In this document: positions 47,336 to 60,829 of the stretch, piece by piece
Layout of the letters: every line of letters begins with the position of its first letter
Position numbering within the stretch: position 1 is the first letter of the stretch
Assembly: GCA_907165065.1 (NCBI GenBank)
Contig: OU015532.1
Location: 38,854,339-38,918,338, forward strand
Direction: 5' to 3'
Source of the DNA: Caprimulgus europaeus
Lineage: Eukaryota > Chordata > Aves > Caprimulgiformes > Caprimulgidae
Length of the DNA stretch: 64,000 nt
Translations under genes and position numbers: made by a program
Notes under the pieces: model-generated
The model's database searches: none
Seen by the model: only the letters and a program-made list of their open reading frames with translations
Told to the model about the DNA's origin: nothing

Positions 47336-47459
47336 TGTTGCAAGCGGAGGAAGCAAGGGGTCGATCCAACATGGATGGTAAACAAGCTTCAACTTTATTT
47401 TCAGAACACAACTTCTTTTATGCTTTCCCACAACGACCATGCACACATGTCACATCCCG

Positions 47460-47623
47460 ATTGGTTACATCAGAAGGCTATGCACACATGTCACACCCCG
47501 ATTGGTTACATCAGAAGGCTATGCACACATGTCACACCCCGATTGGTTACATCAGAAGGCTATGCACACATGTCACACCCCGATTGGTTACATCAGAAGG
47601 CTATGCACACATGTCACACTCTG
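47460..47623 (-). repeat. 41-bp U3 array with CCAAT boxes, four full copies
   Basis: Four units of 41 bp start at 47460, 47501, 47542 and 47583, with a partial unit on each side (47439-47459 and 47624-47639). Three are nearly identical and the fourth has small changes. On the minus strand each unit carries AACCAAT (CCAAT box), and each also has CACATG (E-box-like) within a CACACATGTC context. The array lies about 40 bp upstream of the TATA-like element, the usual place of an LTR enhancer. Confidence 0.93.
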
Positions 47624-47729
47624 ATCGGTTATATGCAACTTTGCCAACACTCTCTGCACAGCTCCCACGTGCTAGCCGTCTCACGTGTTAGCTGTGCTAG
47701 CCGAGGCTCAGCCATGCTAAAAGCCAGTG

Positions 47730-47834
47730 ATTAAGTTGCCCGGGGAACCAATGTCCCTGCTCCTTAAGCCATTCCCCAACCATTAAGTTGCCCAGGGAGC
47801 TAATGTCCCTGGCTCCTCAAGCCATTCCCCAACA
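47730..47834 (-). repeat. Direct duplication of about 53 bp at the U3 end
   Basis: Copies at 47730-47781 and 47782-47834 share ATTAAGTTGCCC-GGGA, AATGTCCCTG and AAGCCATTCCCCAAC with a few differences. The LTR terminus itself is part of the second copy. Confidence 0.9.
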
Positions 47835-47840
47835 GTTTAA
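47835..47840. repeat. Target-site duplication, right copy (GTTTAA)
   Basis: Identical to 47330-47335. The pair brackets the solo LTR. Confidence 0.85.
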
Positions 47841-50574
47841 GGCCAGACTTATCCTGCAAACTTCTGCAAGCACCTGGGACCCATCAGAGGAGCACAAACA
47901 TGAGTGGGATCCAGCCCTCTCACAGTCCTGTGAATTCACTGTTCCCAGAGGCTCCTGACTTCCCCTTGGTTGCCTGGTGCTTACTGTGTGGCAAGTATGT
48001 TGTAAGGCTTTGTTGAAAGGAGGTGATATGATGAATGTAAGATTTTTGTCCCTGCTTTTGCTTGTGTCTGACCGGTTAAAACTTCACCATTTTTCTCGTT
48101 CAAATTCTTCCTGTTCCGTTTGAGAAGGCAAGGAAGTTCATTTGGTACCTAGTCATGGGATGCAGAAGCTAATTGTTCCAAGTCTCACTGGACGGGTGGT
48201 AGGGGAGACCATCCAAAGAGAACATCCAGACTTTGAGAAAAGATTGTATCTTCTGCACTTGTAATGCTTTGAATGTTGGACAGTGAGGCTGCAGGTAAAG
48301 CAGGATTTGTAATGATTTACTTTAAAATTTTGGATTGATTGCAGGGCAGGGTTGCAATGTGAGATCTGTTCCTTTTTAGAGAGGAAAAGCAAAGTGTTTA
48401 TATACATCTGAGAGGAGAAAGTCTTTGAGTAAGCTGCATATTGACCTTAGTTGTCTGTGAGAGCAGCATCACGTGAAGCAGTAACTGGGCCAGACTCCCC
48501 TTCCATCCTTCTCAGCCCTCCCATCCTCTCGATCCCAGCAGCTGCCATGTGATGTGCAGTCTGGGCTCAGTAAGCTGTTGTCTTTCTTCCCATTGCTCCT
48601 GAGAATAGAGATTGTTGATCCTTCTTCCCTTCAGGAGTGGAGGAGGATACTGGTCTCTTCACTTGCACTATTTGCAAGGCCTAATACTACACCTTAATGA
48701 TTAATGAATTCTCTAGGATATTTTTTTTTGGCTGGCATGATAATATAGTTTTGCAGTTTATGTGGTGGTAGTCTGTCAAAGTCTAAACCTTTTTCTGCCA
48801 TTCACTATTAGACAGCCCTGGAGTGTTGGACTGTAGAGTTGCTGCAACACTTAATGCTTTTAACTTTCCTCTTGGTAAAAAAACAAGAGAAAAATAGTGT
48901 AGAAAGCTATGTTAGTTGGTGGGAAGAATATGTAATAACATATCCAAACTTATCTTAAGGTTACAAAGTTAGAACACTGGTTCAGTGATGCTACAAACAG
49001 GGCTTTAGGACTGGGTAGAAGTATAGTGGTCATATGTAAAGTATTGATCTCATAAATTGCTCTAAAGCAAAAATAAAGTACACACGAAGTAGTATCATGA
49101 CTTATTTGCATTAAGCATTATTTAGACTACTTTGATTTTATACTGGGTTAGATATTATGTACTTCCCTGCCACTGACAGCAATTTGGTATCAAGTTCAGG
49201 CACACTTCATAAATTTGATCGCGTGTCTAAGTCTTATTTGGATCAAACTTATTATGGTTAGTGATGGGATAGTGTAGATATTTGCTGTTAATGTTTGTGA
49301 AACCAGCATTTCATCTTCTATAACTTCCTGACAACTTTATCTCTACAAATGTTTGAGAAAGTTTATTTTTCAATTTTATTTGTAACTAGTAAATAACTTA
49401 AAATACTACTTGTTTTATTCAATGTTTGAATGATTAAGGGATGCTCTTTGCATGCATTGTACAACCACTACTAAGTTTCAGAAGGATGCTTTTAGCTGTG
49501 GTGAACAGTGATCTTCATTACATTTATTTTCATTTTGTTCATCATGTATTCTTAATGTTATGCCAAAAACAAAGCCTATTTCTAATTTTGTAAAGGGGAA
49601 AAAATTTAAGTCTTAGTGAAGCAGATTCTTGCATTCTTTTCAAGCTTTTTCATAGATACAAAACCATGAACCTTTTTATCTGGAGAATGTTTTTCTCTGG
49701 AGATGTTTTAAAAAAAACCCCAACAATTAGAGGAAAAGATTTTAATGGGATCATAAAGTCTTTGGATCTGTCTTATTAAACATGACTTGGAAATTGAATC
49801 TCCTTTTGAAGGCATTTGCATATTCAAAGTTCTCAGTAATTTACTGGATTCTACTATGATCTGCTATTTATGTTTCAAGACAATGTGGCTGGTCTTACCT
49901 TTTAATGTCTTTTGACCTTTCTTTGAGAAAGGGAGAAGCATAGTCTTCTAGGATTGTGACTAAGTGTGGTTTTTTGGTTTTTATACTCAAAGGATTCACA
50001 TAGGACAGTTGCCAACAGAATAGGAGATGCTGAGGTTCATAAGTGGTGTCATGGGTGCTAGAGAATGTTCCTGAATCTGTTGTATCAGTAAGTGCAGGAT
50101 GAGGAGATTGAACTGTTGTTGTAGTGGTGGGAAGCTTCTGACAAAATGTTTAAGGATGTGGCTTCAGGTGATTCTTTAAATTTTTTATTTTGATCTATGA
50201 CAGGTTTTAAAAAACTCCAATTATTTTTATAGTCCTTCCATTCCTACACCCCCGCCCCCCCCCCAATAGCAGCATTTATCAGCAATGTGTAGAAAGAGGG
50301 AGAGATACCTGTTTGTTTTAGTGTTTTTTTCATGTGCGATGAACCAGGAGGGTCTTCTGCTTACATCTTCTACAAGCTGAGGAATCTCTGCTTGGCTTGA
50401 TTATTGAATTTCAGTAACTTAAATTTATAGTATGATCATGTCAAGAGGCATTAAACAAAATACACAGAATACTGTTTAAGTATAGCTCTGATTCTGCAGA
50501 TGGATGTGAGTATACAGTCTTCTCACATTTTTATGGAGGCTAACCTTCACTGGCTCTACAGATTCAGTTACCTC
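47841..50574 (+). other. Presumed intron, no gene seen
   Basis: AT-rich. A C-run with one G (about 50250-50262) is the only notable simple sequence. No exon with matched splice signals and no classified repeat was seen. Confidence 0.4.
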
Positions 50575-50765
50575 AATGATTCTGTGTTCTTAGTTGGCAG
50601 GGACCTCTGGAGATCCTCTAGTCCAACCCCACTGCTCAGAGTAGGGTCAACTAGAGCAGGTGCCTTGGGACATTGTCCAGTTGGGCTTTGAACATCTCCA
50701 AGGATGAAACTCTGCAGTCTCCCTGTGTGACCTGTTCTAGTACTCAAACATCTTTAAAGTAATTT
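50575..50765 (-). mobile_element. Old CR1 3'-end fragment
   Basis: The plus-strand text 'ttggcagggacctctggagatcctctagtccaacccc' and 'ttgggctttgaacatctccaagga' is the reverse complement of an older CR1 subfamily 3' end. It is diverged and has no clean terminal units. Confidence 0.75.
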
Positions 50766-51674
50766 TTTTTTTAATGTTTACAGGGTGTTTCTGATGTTTA
50801 ATGTGTTGCAGTTGCAGGTATTTCTGAACGCTGCTTCGGCACAGTGCCTTTCAGGAGTCAAGGGAAAAGATTCTCCAGGATACTATTCAGAAATTGTGTT
50901 TCATTGTTTGATTTCTATTCTCTTTCCGTTTGTGAGCTACACAGCAACTGCACACTAGAGCTACTCATTGTATCTCTCCATTAGGTAAGAAGCAGAATGA
51001 CAAATTAACTTTTTGATCTACTAGTCTGATACAGGCCTTTAGATCTAATGTGTTAACGCTTTCTGAAAAGCTTTTAAGCAACATCACATATCTCATTGAT
51101 ATTTTGCTGGCCTGTAACAGCAGGTGACATAGTCCTTCTGTAGGTATGCACAGAAATGTCCAGCCTTCCTGTGGAAGGCTGACACACACATGCTTTACAT
51201 CTGAAACTTGCATTTAAAGAGTTAGTTTTGATGCATACATGTGAGTCAGAGTCTGCTGGATGTCTCTTTTTACTGGAAATGCAGCATCTTTTTTCATACA
51301 AAAATGGTGGGAAAATGCATAGAAGACAGTTTACTGCTTCATCTGTGTACCTCCAGAAAAGCTCAACACTGTAGTCAGAACTATACTTCTTCAGGGAAAC
51401 TGTTATTTTTCTGTGCCTTGCTGTTCTTTCTTCTATTTACCCCACTTTTAAAGGTAGCTAAGGTGTAACTCAGACTTACAGCAAAATTTACTGTTTATTT
51501 TTAGGTGGTGGTTGTTTTGTATCAAATATGATGCTGCATAGATTAAGTTTCCACACACAGTATTTTGTAGATATCTTTTTGTTGCACTGTAGTAATTGAC
51601 TAATTTGTGTAATCAGCAAGCAGGATAAAAAATCTGGGGTGAAAACCTTGGTGGGTAATCTTAGCTGTAGCCTG
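50766..51674 (+). other. Presumed intron, no gene seen
   Basis: No exon, RNA gene or classified repeat was recognised between the two old CR1 fragments. Confidence 0.4.
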
Positions 51675-52012
51675 ATTTAGGCTGAAAGGGACCTCTGGAG
51701 GTTGTCTGTTCCAACGCCTCGCGCTCAAAGCATGGCCACCACAAGTCAGAGGTGTACAATGACAGTGAGTTTAGCTTAGTCTTTGCTATAACCTTTCTTT
51801 AGGTAGATGTAGGAAGCAAGATGATCCCCCAGGCATTCTCCAGAGTAACAAACCCAGGTGTCTCAGCCCATCCTTGTTCCTCATGTGCTTGAGCCTCTTA
51901 ACTGCTTGGCGGTCTCTTTGCACTTGCTTCAGTCCATCTTTCTTATACTGGGCAGTGTAAAGCTGGACACCCTTGTTCAGCTGACATCTCACTGGTGCTG
52001 AGTAAAAGTGAA
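51675..52012 (-). mobile_element. Old CR1 fragment
   Basis: It begins with 'gctgaaagggacctctggaggttgtctgttccaacgcc' and continues to 'cattctccagagtaacaaacccaggtgtctcagccc', then 'agctggacacccttgttcagctgac'. This is the order of a minus-strand CR1 3' end and RT C-terminal part with internal deletions. Confidence 0.75.
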
Positions 52013-55000
52013 TGGTTGCTTACTGGTATTGGGCACTGACAAGCACTGCAAGGCAAACACGGTAACTTAATCTTCCCTACAGCTTGAGATGGTGTGTTTT
52101 CAGAAACATCTTTTTATTTTTAGATGCACGAGGAACCTTTGATTGAATCATTTTTTACCATATCACTGTTTCCAGAAAGTATTATTTCCTTTTCTGGCTT
52201 GAAATAGACTTTCTGATTTGTAGTCAAACTTGTTTCACGCAGCTGCAAATTTAATCAATATATTTCTCTGCTCTTTGAAGTTTGTTGTCTTTTTATTCTT
52301 TCCTAAATTGAACTGGAAAGCTGCAAATAATTTTAGTTGTCCTACTGATGTATTTTGCCTTGTGTGGCACATTATGTTGGTTTATATCATACTTCTTCAA
52401 GGTAGCCATCAAACAAACCATTGTGGTCGTCTGACTTTGAGTGGAAAAAGAAGTTTTCTGCCTGCTTTCTTTTTCATGTCAGCTTTCCGTGTATAAATCA
52501 CTGTTTGTTTGATCTGCATGCAGGGATGCACTCTGCACTGTATTTTAATGTGTTGTCATTAGAATCAATAAAAGTCATGCCAGAATAAGTGCTTATATGA
52601 GAAATGTGAAAGCGAGTACTCTCAGAAACAGTGAGTAGAGGAACAATGTGGTGGTGGGGAACAGAAGAGAGACTGCATATAGTTTTGTCCAGGGTGGATC
52701 AGTCTTCCCCATGAACCAGTGAGGAAAGACACTTTGTCCTCACTGCTCGTATCTTTTACCGTGTTACTTGTGGTATCTCGCAGGCTGCACAGCTCTGCCA
52801 GAGCAGGAGCTAGCTGCGATAGAAGCTCTCTTGCTGTGGAGTTGAGGTCACCCAGACTTCGGAGCCTGGGCTTAGGTTCAGACCTCTCCTATGGTAACAT
52901 TTTCAGTTGTATGACTTTTGATTTTGGATGAAGACTAACTTGAGCTAAAACTTGCTGGGACTTTGACAAAAAATTCTTTTTGGCAGCTGCGAGCCTTGTG
53001 CCATGGGCTGTCAGCAGGTTGGATCACCAGCTTTGCTTTTAAGATACCATGTAGTGTTTCAGGACATAAGGATAAATCAGACTGCAGCCTGTGCTTGTCA
53101 CAGCTGTCTTGCCTTTCACCTCATGGGAAAAGATTTATTAAGTGTAATTATGTCTAATTGAGCCACTCTTGCTATCTTACCAATGTTACTTTTTTCTTTT
53201 AATTTGATCAGTGGACACAGATGAGATAAAAATGTAAACAGTGCCTATTTCAATGGCTTAGTGCTTGGATTATTTAAATGATTCTTTTAATCTGCCATGA
53301 AATTATGTGTGTTGTCATGTGAAGTTTCAACTAACCCGTTTTCTGCCTTTTAGAGTTCATTTTATGCCCATGAGGAAGGTTGGGGTTTTTTATCACCTGT
53401 ACAGGACAAACTTATTTTTGTAATGCACCTTCAGCTTGCTTTCTGTAGTCACAGGTGTGGGCTTTCTGAACTAGTTCTTTCAAAACAGCTTGTAAGTGTG
53501 CAGTGTTCATGAGAGACTGGTCTGTGTTAAAGCTGTGGTCAGAGCCATGTCCAGGCCACTTTTGTTTTTAACTATCAGAGTAGTGCAAGTCTACTTTTTT
53601 TCCTTAGTTTGCTTTCATATCGGCTTCAGGTGAACATTGACTTTTTCTCCTCCCTTTTCTGTTTTCATGTTACCTGAAGAAAAAGAATATCTGCAGTGTT
53701 CATGGTCTGAAGTTTGAAACTATTAAATGCATTTCTTATATAACTTAACTGTTCAGGAGCCTCTAAAATAACACCCTAAGTGAAGGCTAATAATGTCGGA
53801 AGTCTAGCTAATGGGGGTACTTTCGGCTTCCTTTTAATGGATTTCATTTCTGTTGCTCAGATTCCTAACCTTATTGCTGAAATAATATTTATAGTAGATG
53901 TGGGTCAACTAAAACTCACTAAACTTACAGCAACCTACTTTTTGGTTTATACATGTAATTCACAGAGTGTTTTGGGTTGGAAAGAACCTTTAAAGATCAT
54001 CTAGTCTGAAAGCAATGCTGCATTTTAGGGTGTGGAATCTCTGTCAATTTATATGAAGTAGGAGAGTGGCTTTTATATAGGAGGCTGTAGAGATGACATT
54101 GTTTCTGAGTGAAGGTCTGTCTGATGTCCTGGATATCTTGAAATACAAATGCTATTTATATTTTGAGTACTGAGGGATTTGGATATGAAAACAAAAAGAA
54201 GGGAAGTGAATCTAAGTGCATTAATAAACGTTTTCTGTTGTGTTAAAACTGGATGGATATTCTTAGTGACAAAATATTAGAGTGGCTAGAAATATGTGTG
54301 ACTTGTAGCCTAAGCCAATCTGTGGCTGGAGAGGGTGGTTTGCCTATGTGTGGCAATTACTCTAGAACGTTCTGTCATTGTTTTCTTTCAGGACAGTGGT
54401 CTACACCGGGCAAGCATTTAGTACATGTCTCAGTTGGAATATGTGAATTATGATGTTGGCTCATTTTTGCTTTTGCTAAGAAGGCTGAATCTCAAGATTT
54501 CACTGACCTTGCTTGCATTTCAGTATATACCCAATGCAGGTTTAATGGTGAAAACTAAACCTGCTTTAAAGCAACTGCAGTCAAGGCATTAGCTTCGCAA
54601 CTAGCAAGTTCAGAGAAGTAATCTAGCAAATGTGGATTTGTTTTAGTTTTTGATTTCCACACCCTCAAAAAGCCTGAAACACCACCCTACCTCTCAAAAA
54701 ACTGCAAAGGAAAAGTGAGAAATTCCTAGTAAAATGCCTTCTCTGTCTTGGCAGTCGTACAGCCTGGTAGTGCTGCTCTTGCCATACTGATGCTCTGGTA
54801 GAAGGTTCAGCATGTCTCACTGACATGCATATGCAGTGCTCTTACCAGGGAGTGCCTGGAGAACAGAGGCTCCCAGGCTTCAATACACCCTTCACAAACA
54901 GTAATGCATCATCTGATCACCCTGGATTGAACTGAATTCCTTCTCTGTACATCATGCATGAAACTCTAAGGGATAGCTGTTTTTAAAATTTCTTACACTT

Positions 55001-56275
55001 GGATAATGAGTTTGTACTCTTAGTTGCTTGTGACTTCATCAGATTGATCTAAAATTGCTTGAGTAAACAGGAGAGTTGGTTTAGTGCTGAGCAGTGGAAG
55101 GCACTAGTGGGGCACTAGTAGATTTTTGCAAAGGCTACATGAGATCCTGTGGGCTGGTACTCAGCATGGCTGATGCTTTTGTTTTTTAAGCTGAGGCTTT
55201 TGAAAAGTTGTGTAAGAATTGCTTCAATTAATGAGTTTAATCCTTTTTTGACAATTCTTTCCATTTGATGGTAGGAGAGTACCTAGTATAGAGTTCTAGC
55301 TTGATTAGTCTTTGTTTTCATGCGTTTTAGTAGGTAAAATGGAGACTGTTCTTAAAAGCTAAATTGCAATTTGCATAAGTGTATCCACAGTAAGCAAGTA
55401 GATCAAACAAGAATTAACTGAACCATTGGCTGAAGACCACTGAAAGAGGAGAGAAATTAATGGGCAAGAGGGATATGCTGCTGTTGATCTCTGGACTGGT
55501 AACAGCCTGTCTTTTGGTTGGGAGCTTTTACTAAGGAAAAGTGCTACTCATGTGGCATACCGCTTTATATTGTGACTGTTCTGATCACTACATCTCCTGA
55601 AAGACAAACCTTAACTCCAGCCTGCAAAAAGGAGAAGTAAAAACTGATATTAGAACATGTGTTCCAAGTGGGACATAAACATTTAATTTTTAGAATTTAC
55701 TGATTCGCAGTTCTGGTCATGTGTAAAGTGAGAGTTACAGAACTTCGAGTAGTTCTGTATGTCTAAGGCTACTGCTGTACCACTGCTGAGAGACTTTGCC
55801 AAAGGTCACCTTAAGTATCAGAGGAGGGTTAACTAGGGAAAAAAAACACAAAAACAAACAAACAAACAAAACCCAAGCACAAAACCACTGGTTATTTCTG
55901 CTAATAAACATATGGATCTGGCAAATTCTTCTGCCATCTGAACATATCTGTTCCTTTAGGAGGACCGAGTGGTTCAGAGTTGTTACCCCTGTGCTTGTTT
56001 AAGTTACTGTTGTTACTGTGGAATGCAAATGGATGATGTTCTTAGCAGGCAAGTGTTCAAGCTGATTGTTCAGCTAAAGGGCAATGTTGCCAAAACGGCT
56101 TTTTGAGTTTTCAACAAACTGCACAAATAGATTCCTTTTGTATACCTATTTCTTTTTACAAAAGAGGGAAAATTTAGAATGCTTACTTTGGAGAGAAAAA
56201 AAGGGATTTTTTTTTTTTTTTTTGTCATGATGCTGTTTCCATTAAGTCAAATCTCCAACTTTTGATGTATTTTAG
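52013..56275 (+). other. Presumed intron, no gene seen
   Basis: Apart from the CR1 scrap at 53965, no classified feature was seen. A short CAAA run (about 55851-55871) and a T-run (about 56207-56223) are present. The latter forms part of the pyrimidine tract region ahead of the candidate exon at 56276. Confidence 0.4.
53965..54020 (-). mobile_element. CR1 3'-end scrap
   Basis: 'cagagtgttttgggttggaaagaacctttaaagatcatctagt' is the reverse complement of the CR1 3' UTR close to the terminus. Only about 55 bp remain. Confidence 0.7.
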
Positions 56276-56379
56276 GTGAAAACCATTCTTTGGACGTGAC
56301 CAGATACTAACTCTTGACAGGAATGAAAATCTGAAGACTTTTGTGAACCTACAACAATCTAAAGGAATTGATGAGCAGG
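56276..56379 (+). other. Candidate internal exon (104 nt)
   Basis: The acceptor TGTATTTTAG|GTGAAAACC (AG at 56274-56275) follows a T-rich stretch. The donor GAGCAGG|GTAAGA has its GT at 56380. One frame is open from 56280 to the donor (KPFFGRDQILTLDRNENLKT...), but a TGA at its left edge (56277-56279) blocks continuation from upstream. The last codons also offer ATGAGCAGG. The exon is thus most easily a 5' UTR exon. No homology was recognised. The splice-site quality is moderate to good. Confidence 0.35.
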
Positions 56380-59300
56380 GTAAGAATTAATTTATCTTGC
56401 ATAAACCTTACTTTTGTGAATATTTGGCTACTGTAATACAGAGTGTGCCACTTCCTGCTAGGTAAGTGGAAAGAAGAAAGGAAATTATGAAGTGTAAAGA
56501 CAGCAGTCAAATTCAGTCTTTCTCCATTCCAGCATGAGGTGAAATATCATTGTTCTGAGTACTTTAACCCTTGAAAATGATAGTGACAGGCATGAAGTAA
56601 TTTCCACAGTACAGATATGTTGTGGCAGACTTGTTGAGGGAAAGGAGGTGAATTTTTTGGTGTCTGTTTATTTTGAAATCTAGGAATAAAGTGAATGAAA
56701 TGCCATGTTGGCTATGAAATCTGGAGGAAGCAGAACATTTTTTAAACAGGTTTTAGTATATGGAGGGCATGACTATTACTGGGGAGTAAATTCAGGGAGT
56801 TGCTTTGCGTTTGAAATATCCTAAAATGCATTTCATTTGAATTTGAAAAGCTCTTTTTTTCTTATCAGATGTTAAAGTTTTGCCTGATAATTTTTTAGCA
56901 TGGAGTAAAAAGCTCACACTGTGAAGCAGCTTAAACAGGAGTGGGCTGAGAATGAAACCTCCCATTTCTTTTGAAGATCTATTCCACATCATATAGTTGA
57001 ACCATGCCTGGATTTTTTTTGTGTTATTTCTCTTGACATGTTTAGTTTCACAGCTATAGGCAATTCATGGTAACAGTTTCTGACCATTTGTTCTTGTGGG
57101 CTCTATGTTGTTAATGGACTCAAAAATAGAATAACTTTAAAAAAATAAATTGTAGGAATTTAGAAGAGTCTTAATGGACAGGAAGGATCATCTTGTGGTA
57201 AAATTAACTGAGTATAATAACTTTACACTTTGAAGCTCTTATATTTCTGCCAAAGATAATATAATTCCTACAATGCTAACATGGATTTGACTTAATTTTT
57301 CTTTTTAAACATGAGGAGTTTCTGTGCTTGACATGATGGAGCAGGGGAAAGTAATTTGCCTGTGTGCAGGTGTGGGTTTTTTTCATGTTTTCTGAAACAA
57401 AGACAGCTGAAGGAAGAGTAAAGGTGGTTTTAACACTGTGGTGTTACAGATAAGCTAGCAATAGTTTAGGTCCTCTTTGTTCCTTGAAGATTAGAAAATG
57501 ACTGAAAATGCTAATAATTTTTTTCCTTAGTGCCTTCTTTTGAGGAGTAGTTAGGCTCTTGAGTGTAGTGAGTTCAGTTATTCTTCCCTAAAATGGTTTT
57601 ATACTTTGTCTTTAATTGCAGTTTGGACTGTTTCTAGTAGAAGGGTATCTTGTGACTTCAAAACTATAGAGAGATATATCCCTTGTACATCTGTTGCTTG
57701 CCAAATGGCCCCCTCTTCTGAATATTAGTGAGCCAATCTTGTGTACCCAAAGGACCAATGTGTGCTTAAGACAAAATATAGGTTTGGGGATTTTTTTTAT
57801 TTTTTAATTTGAAAGCTTTAAGCTCATATGTGCATCTAAGACTGAAATGTGCTTAAGTACTGGTTTTGGAGGCCAGGATTTCACTCGCTCATGTTTGCAG
57901 TTTTGATATTGAGATATGTCTCCTAAATCTCTTTGTTTGACAACCTAGGAAAGACTTGCAACTTAATGTAATATACCTACATAGGGCACTCTAGTTTCAG
58001 GCTGTAGATCTGATAATAATGAGCTACATTGACTGGCTTCTTTTACTGTTAGATTTTGTTTGTGGGCCTCCCTCCCAGTTACATCACTGTTGCACAAGTC
58101 ATTTGAGTCATTTCGCTGTCTCAGTCCTCCACCACCTCATACGTGTTTGCACAATTGAGAAGGCTGTGGAGAGCCCGGAAGCTGCACCAAAAGATTTGCT
58201 CATCAAACCACATTCTAAAAATACTGTGGTAACTTTGTGTTTCTGGGTCTTTATATGCTGCCTTCCCTGAAGACCAGCAAAGCTAGTAAATATATTTTTA
58301 AAGAGAAGTGAATAAAACTGGGAGAGGAAAGTGCTTATCTGAAAGCTGCTATAACTTTTGTTTGTAAAATAAAAATAATATAGGTTGTAACAAATGCAAC
58401 TTCGCAAATATAGTGCAGCTACAGTCTTATTCTGAAAGAATTCACAGCCACAACAATTCTTCTGTAATTCTCTTGGTTTTTATATCCTTACGCAATGAGG
58501 CTGTTGAGGCTGCTGTGGGTAATTTTGGACACTAGAAACCGGGATGAGACAAAGGCTCTTTCTTTAAACAATATGCAGCTGAGAATAATCTAGTTATGTT
58601 TTAAGCTATACTTGAAATCTATAGGCAACAGATTCATTGGGTTTTTTTTAAATCTTTTTCTACCATTGGGAGTGCCTCAATCCTTTAAATTGAGTGCAAT
58701 TCTGAGGGATGAGCAGGGAAACAACCCACCTAAACACTATCAGTGGTCTGAAGTACTTATGAATTTTGTGGGTGTTCTTGTAATGAAACTGTCTTCTGCT
58801 TTTTTTCCTCTCATCTTTCAAATCTATGTTAGAACATCATGGGTATAACTGCCAGCTCTGTGCATGGCAGACTGCTCCTGTGAATGCATTCCAACAGGTG
58901 TGTTGCTTTTGTTTTCCTGGCATTTATTTTGCAATTTAGTATAAACATAATACTTTACATCTGTATTTCAGTCTGGTTAGAACAATTTTTGCTCAGGTAG
59001 CGGTTGAGTTGTGGTTTTGATGGAATGGCTGGCAAGCTTTGTCTGTAAACACTTGGGTGCTTTCAGCACATAATATTTTGGGGCAGCCATAGTGCAATTG
59101 CATAGTCTTAAATTGTGCTTTACAAATAAGAAATGTTTATAAGGATTGAATGCAAGCCTTGAGCAGTGGAAAATTTGCATGAAAAAGAATCTTAACTTCT
59201 TATGAGTATCCTAGGCTTTATTTTTAAAATGCTGTCTTTTTAAAATTTTCTATTTCATGCCTAGTTCCACCTCATAGAAATCTTCTGATGATGCAGGAAT

Positions 59301-60829
59301 GCATGGGATTTGGGCTAGTCTTTAGTTTTAGGTGACTCATTTGTGATCCTTCTCTGCCCCAAGTTATGGCTAGAAAACTTTGATTTAATAAAATAAAGTA
59401 CTAGTAGCGTTCAGGAAATGCTGAATAGCATGTGTACTGAAAAATGAGAGAACAACACTTCTTTTGATAATTTGAGTGACTCAGATACTTGTTAATCAAA
59501 ATTATTTTACATGTATCACTTCTGGGTACTGTTAAATCTAAGCCTTAAATACTGCTAAAACTGTTCATAAGTCTCCATTGTCCTCCTTTTTTTTAGTATC
59601 AGGAAAAATGTAAGAAACAGTATATTATAAGCAGTTATTTTTAGTGTTCTAATAGCTTCAGGACTACTAGTGCTGAAAATGGCACATTTGGGGTGTTATA
59701 TTAAAAAGTGCCCGATTTTCAGTGGATTAACTTCTTGAATCAAACTATAATTCTGACCTTCGTGTTGTCCCATAGTCACAATTATATATTTGTAGAAAAG
59801 AAAATTGCTCTTAAGTTTCTTGTTAAACTCTGGTTGTCTTAATTGATATTTCACCAGTCCTTGTGTACCATGGTTATCTATTTCCTGCTTGTATTCATGA
59901 TTTTAGCTGTATTTTTTTTTTTGTCCCTCCAAGGCCATAACTGTCCATGATTTTTGTTTGTTTTGAACCTGTGCTGTATCTCTGCTTGTCACTTTTTCTG
60001 CAGTCCCTCTACTATATGTGGTGACATATGTGAGTGACAAACAGTAGTTAAGAACAACCATGGTAGCTTGTATGTGGTGATGATTTCTGTTATGTCTTCC
60101 TTTCTAACATATCCCAATCCTTTTCACTTGCCTGTTGATGGTGTAAAGCTGGTATTTGCAGCAAATTATCCATGGTGACTTCAAGTCTTTTTCTGTAGGG
60201 TTAACAACAAATGTGAAGCCTGATAATATGTAGATTCAGTTGAGGTTATTTTTCCCTTCTCATTGCATTTATTGGCAATGGGTTTCATCTAACACTTTAT
60301 TTCACAATCAGCACACCACTGTGCAAACCTCCTGTAGCTATCCAGTGACTTCCAGACAAAGTTAATCTGACTGATTCTGAATATGATTCTCAAACTTCCT
60401 AGCTGTGTAAAGTTTATAAAAGTCTCTGTATCTGTCAGTTTACTCCATGTTTATGAGCATAGGTCCAAGTGTAGATCCTTGAGAAAGATTATCTTCTTCC
60501 CTTCTGTTTTTGGCACCATTTAAAAAGGCTTTTTGCTTCTGTTTATCTCCCACTTCATATTTGTAGATCAGTTATAATTTCCAGGTAATTTGTCACACTC
60601 TCATCCTATGAGAATCTGGCTTCTTTAACACCCAGAATGAGAGATCTTGCTGTTCTCTTAAACTTCCATGTATATTCTTGAACTTTTCAGATGTATTACA
60701 TTGAATGGGTTTTGTATGCTTATTGTCTCCTTTAGCAAATCCTAAATGGTTGGACTGACCTTTATGGAAATTGAGGTGCTTTACTCTATACCTTATTGTA
60801 AAGGAATGATGATGTTTTCCTTTGAACAG
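56380..60829 (+). other. Presumed intron, no gene seen
   Basis: AT-rich sequence without classified repeats. No other segment with both a good acceptor and a good donor drew attention. Confidence 0.4.

Larger units (their letters stand above)
47336..47834 (-). mobile_element. Solo ERV LTR, 499 bp, minus orientation
   Basis: The element has TGTTG...CAACA ends and is flanked by a GTTTAA 6-bp duplication. On the minus strand it reads in the order expected of an LTR. The U3 start is TGTTGGGGAATGGCTT, followed by a 53-bp direct duplication, a 41-bp tandem array with CCAAT boxes, a TATA-like GCATAAAAG (47415-47423), the polyadenylation signal AATAAA (47394-47399), and an R/U5 segment to 47336. No primer-binding site or internal coding region follows on either side. 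It is therefore a solo LTR left by LTR-LTR recombination. The intact ends and duplication suggest a fairly young insertion. Confidence 0.9.

Noticed and set aside
47439-47691. Open frames with HTCHTPIGYIRRL-like repeats as a gene
   Set aside because: They are readings through the 41-bp LTR enhancer array in overlapping frames, not a coding sequence.
47336-47834. Full provirus at this LTR
   Set aside because: The 6-bp duplication directly flanks a single LTR, with no primer-binding site, gag, pol or env beside it.
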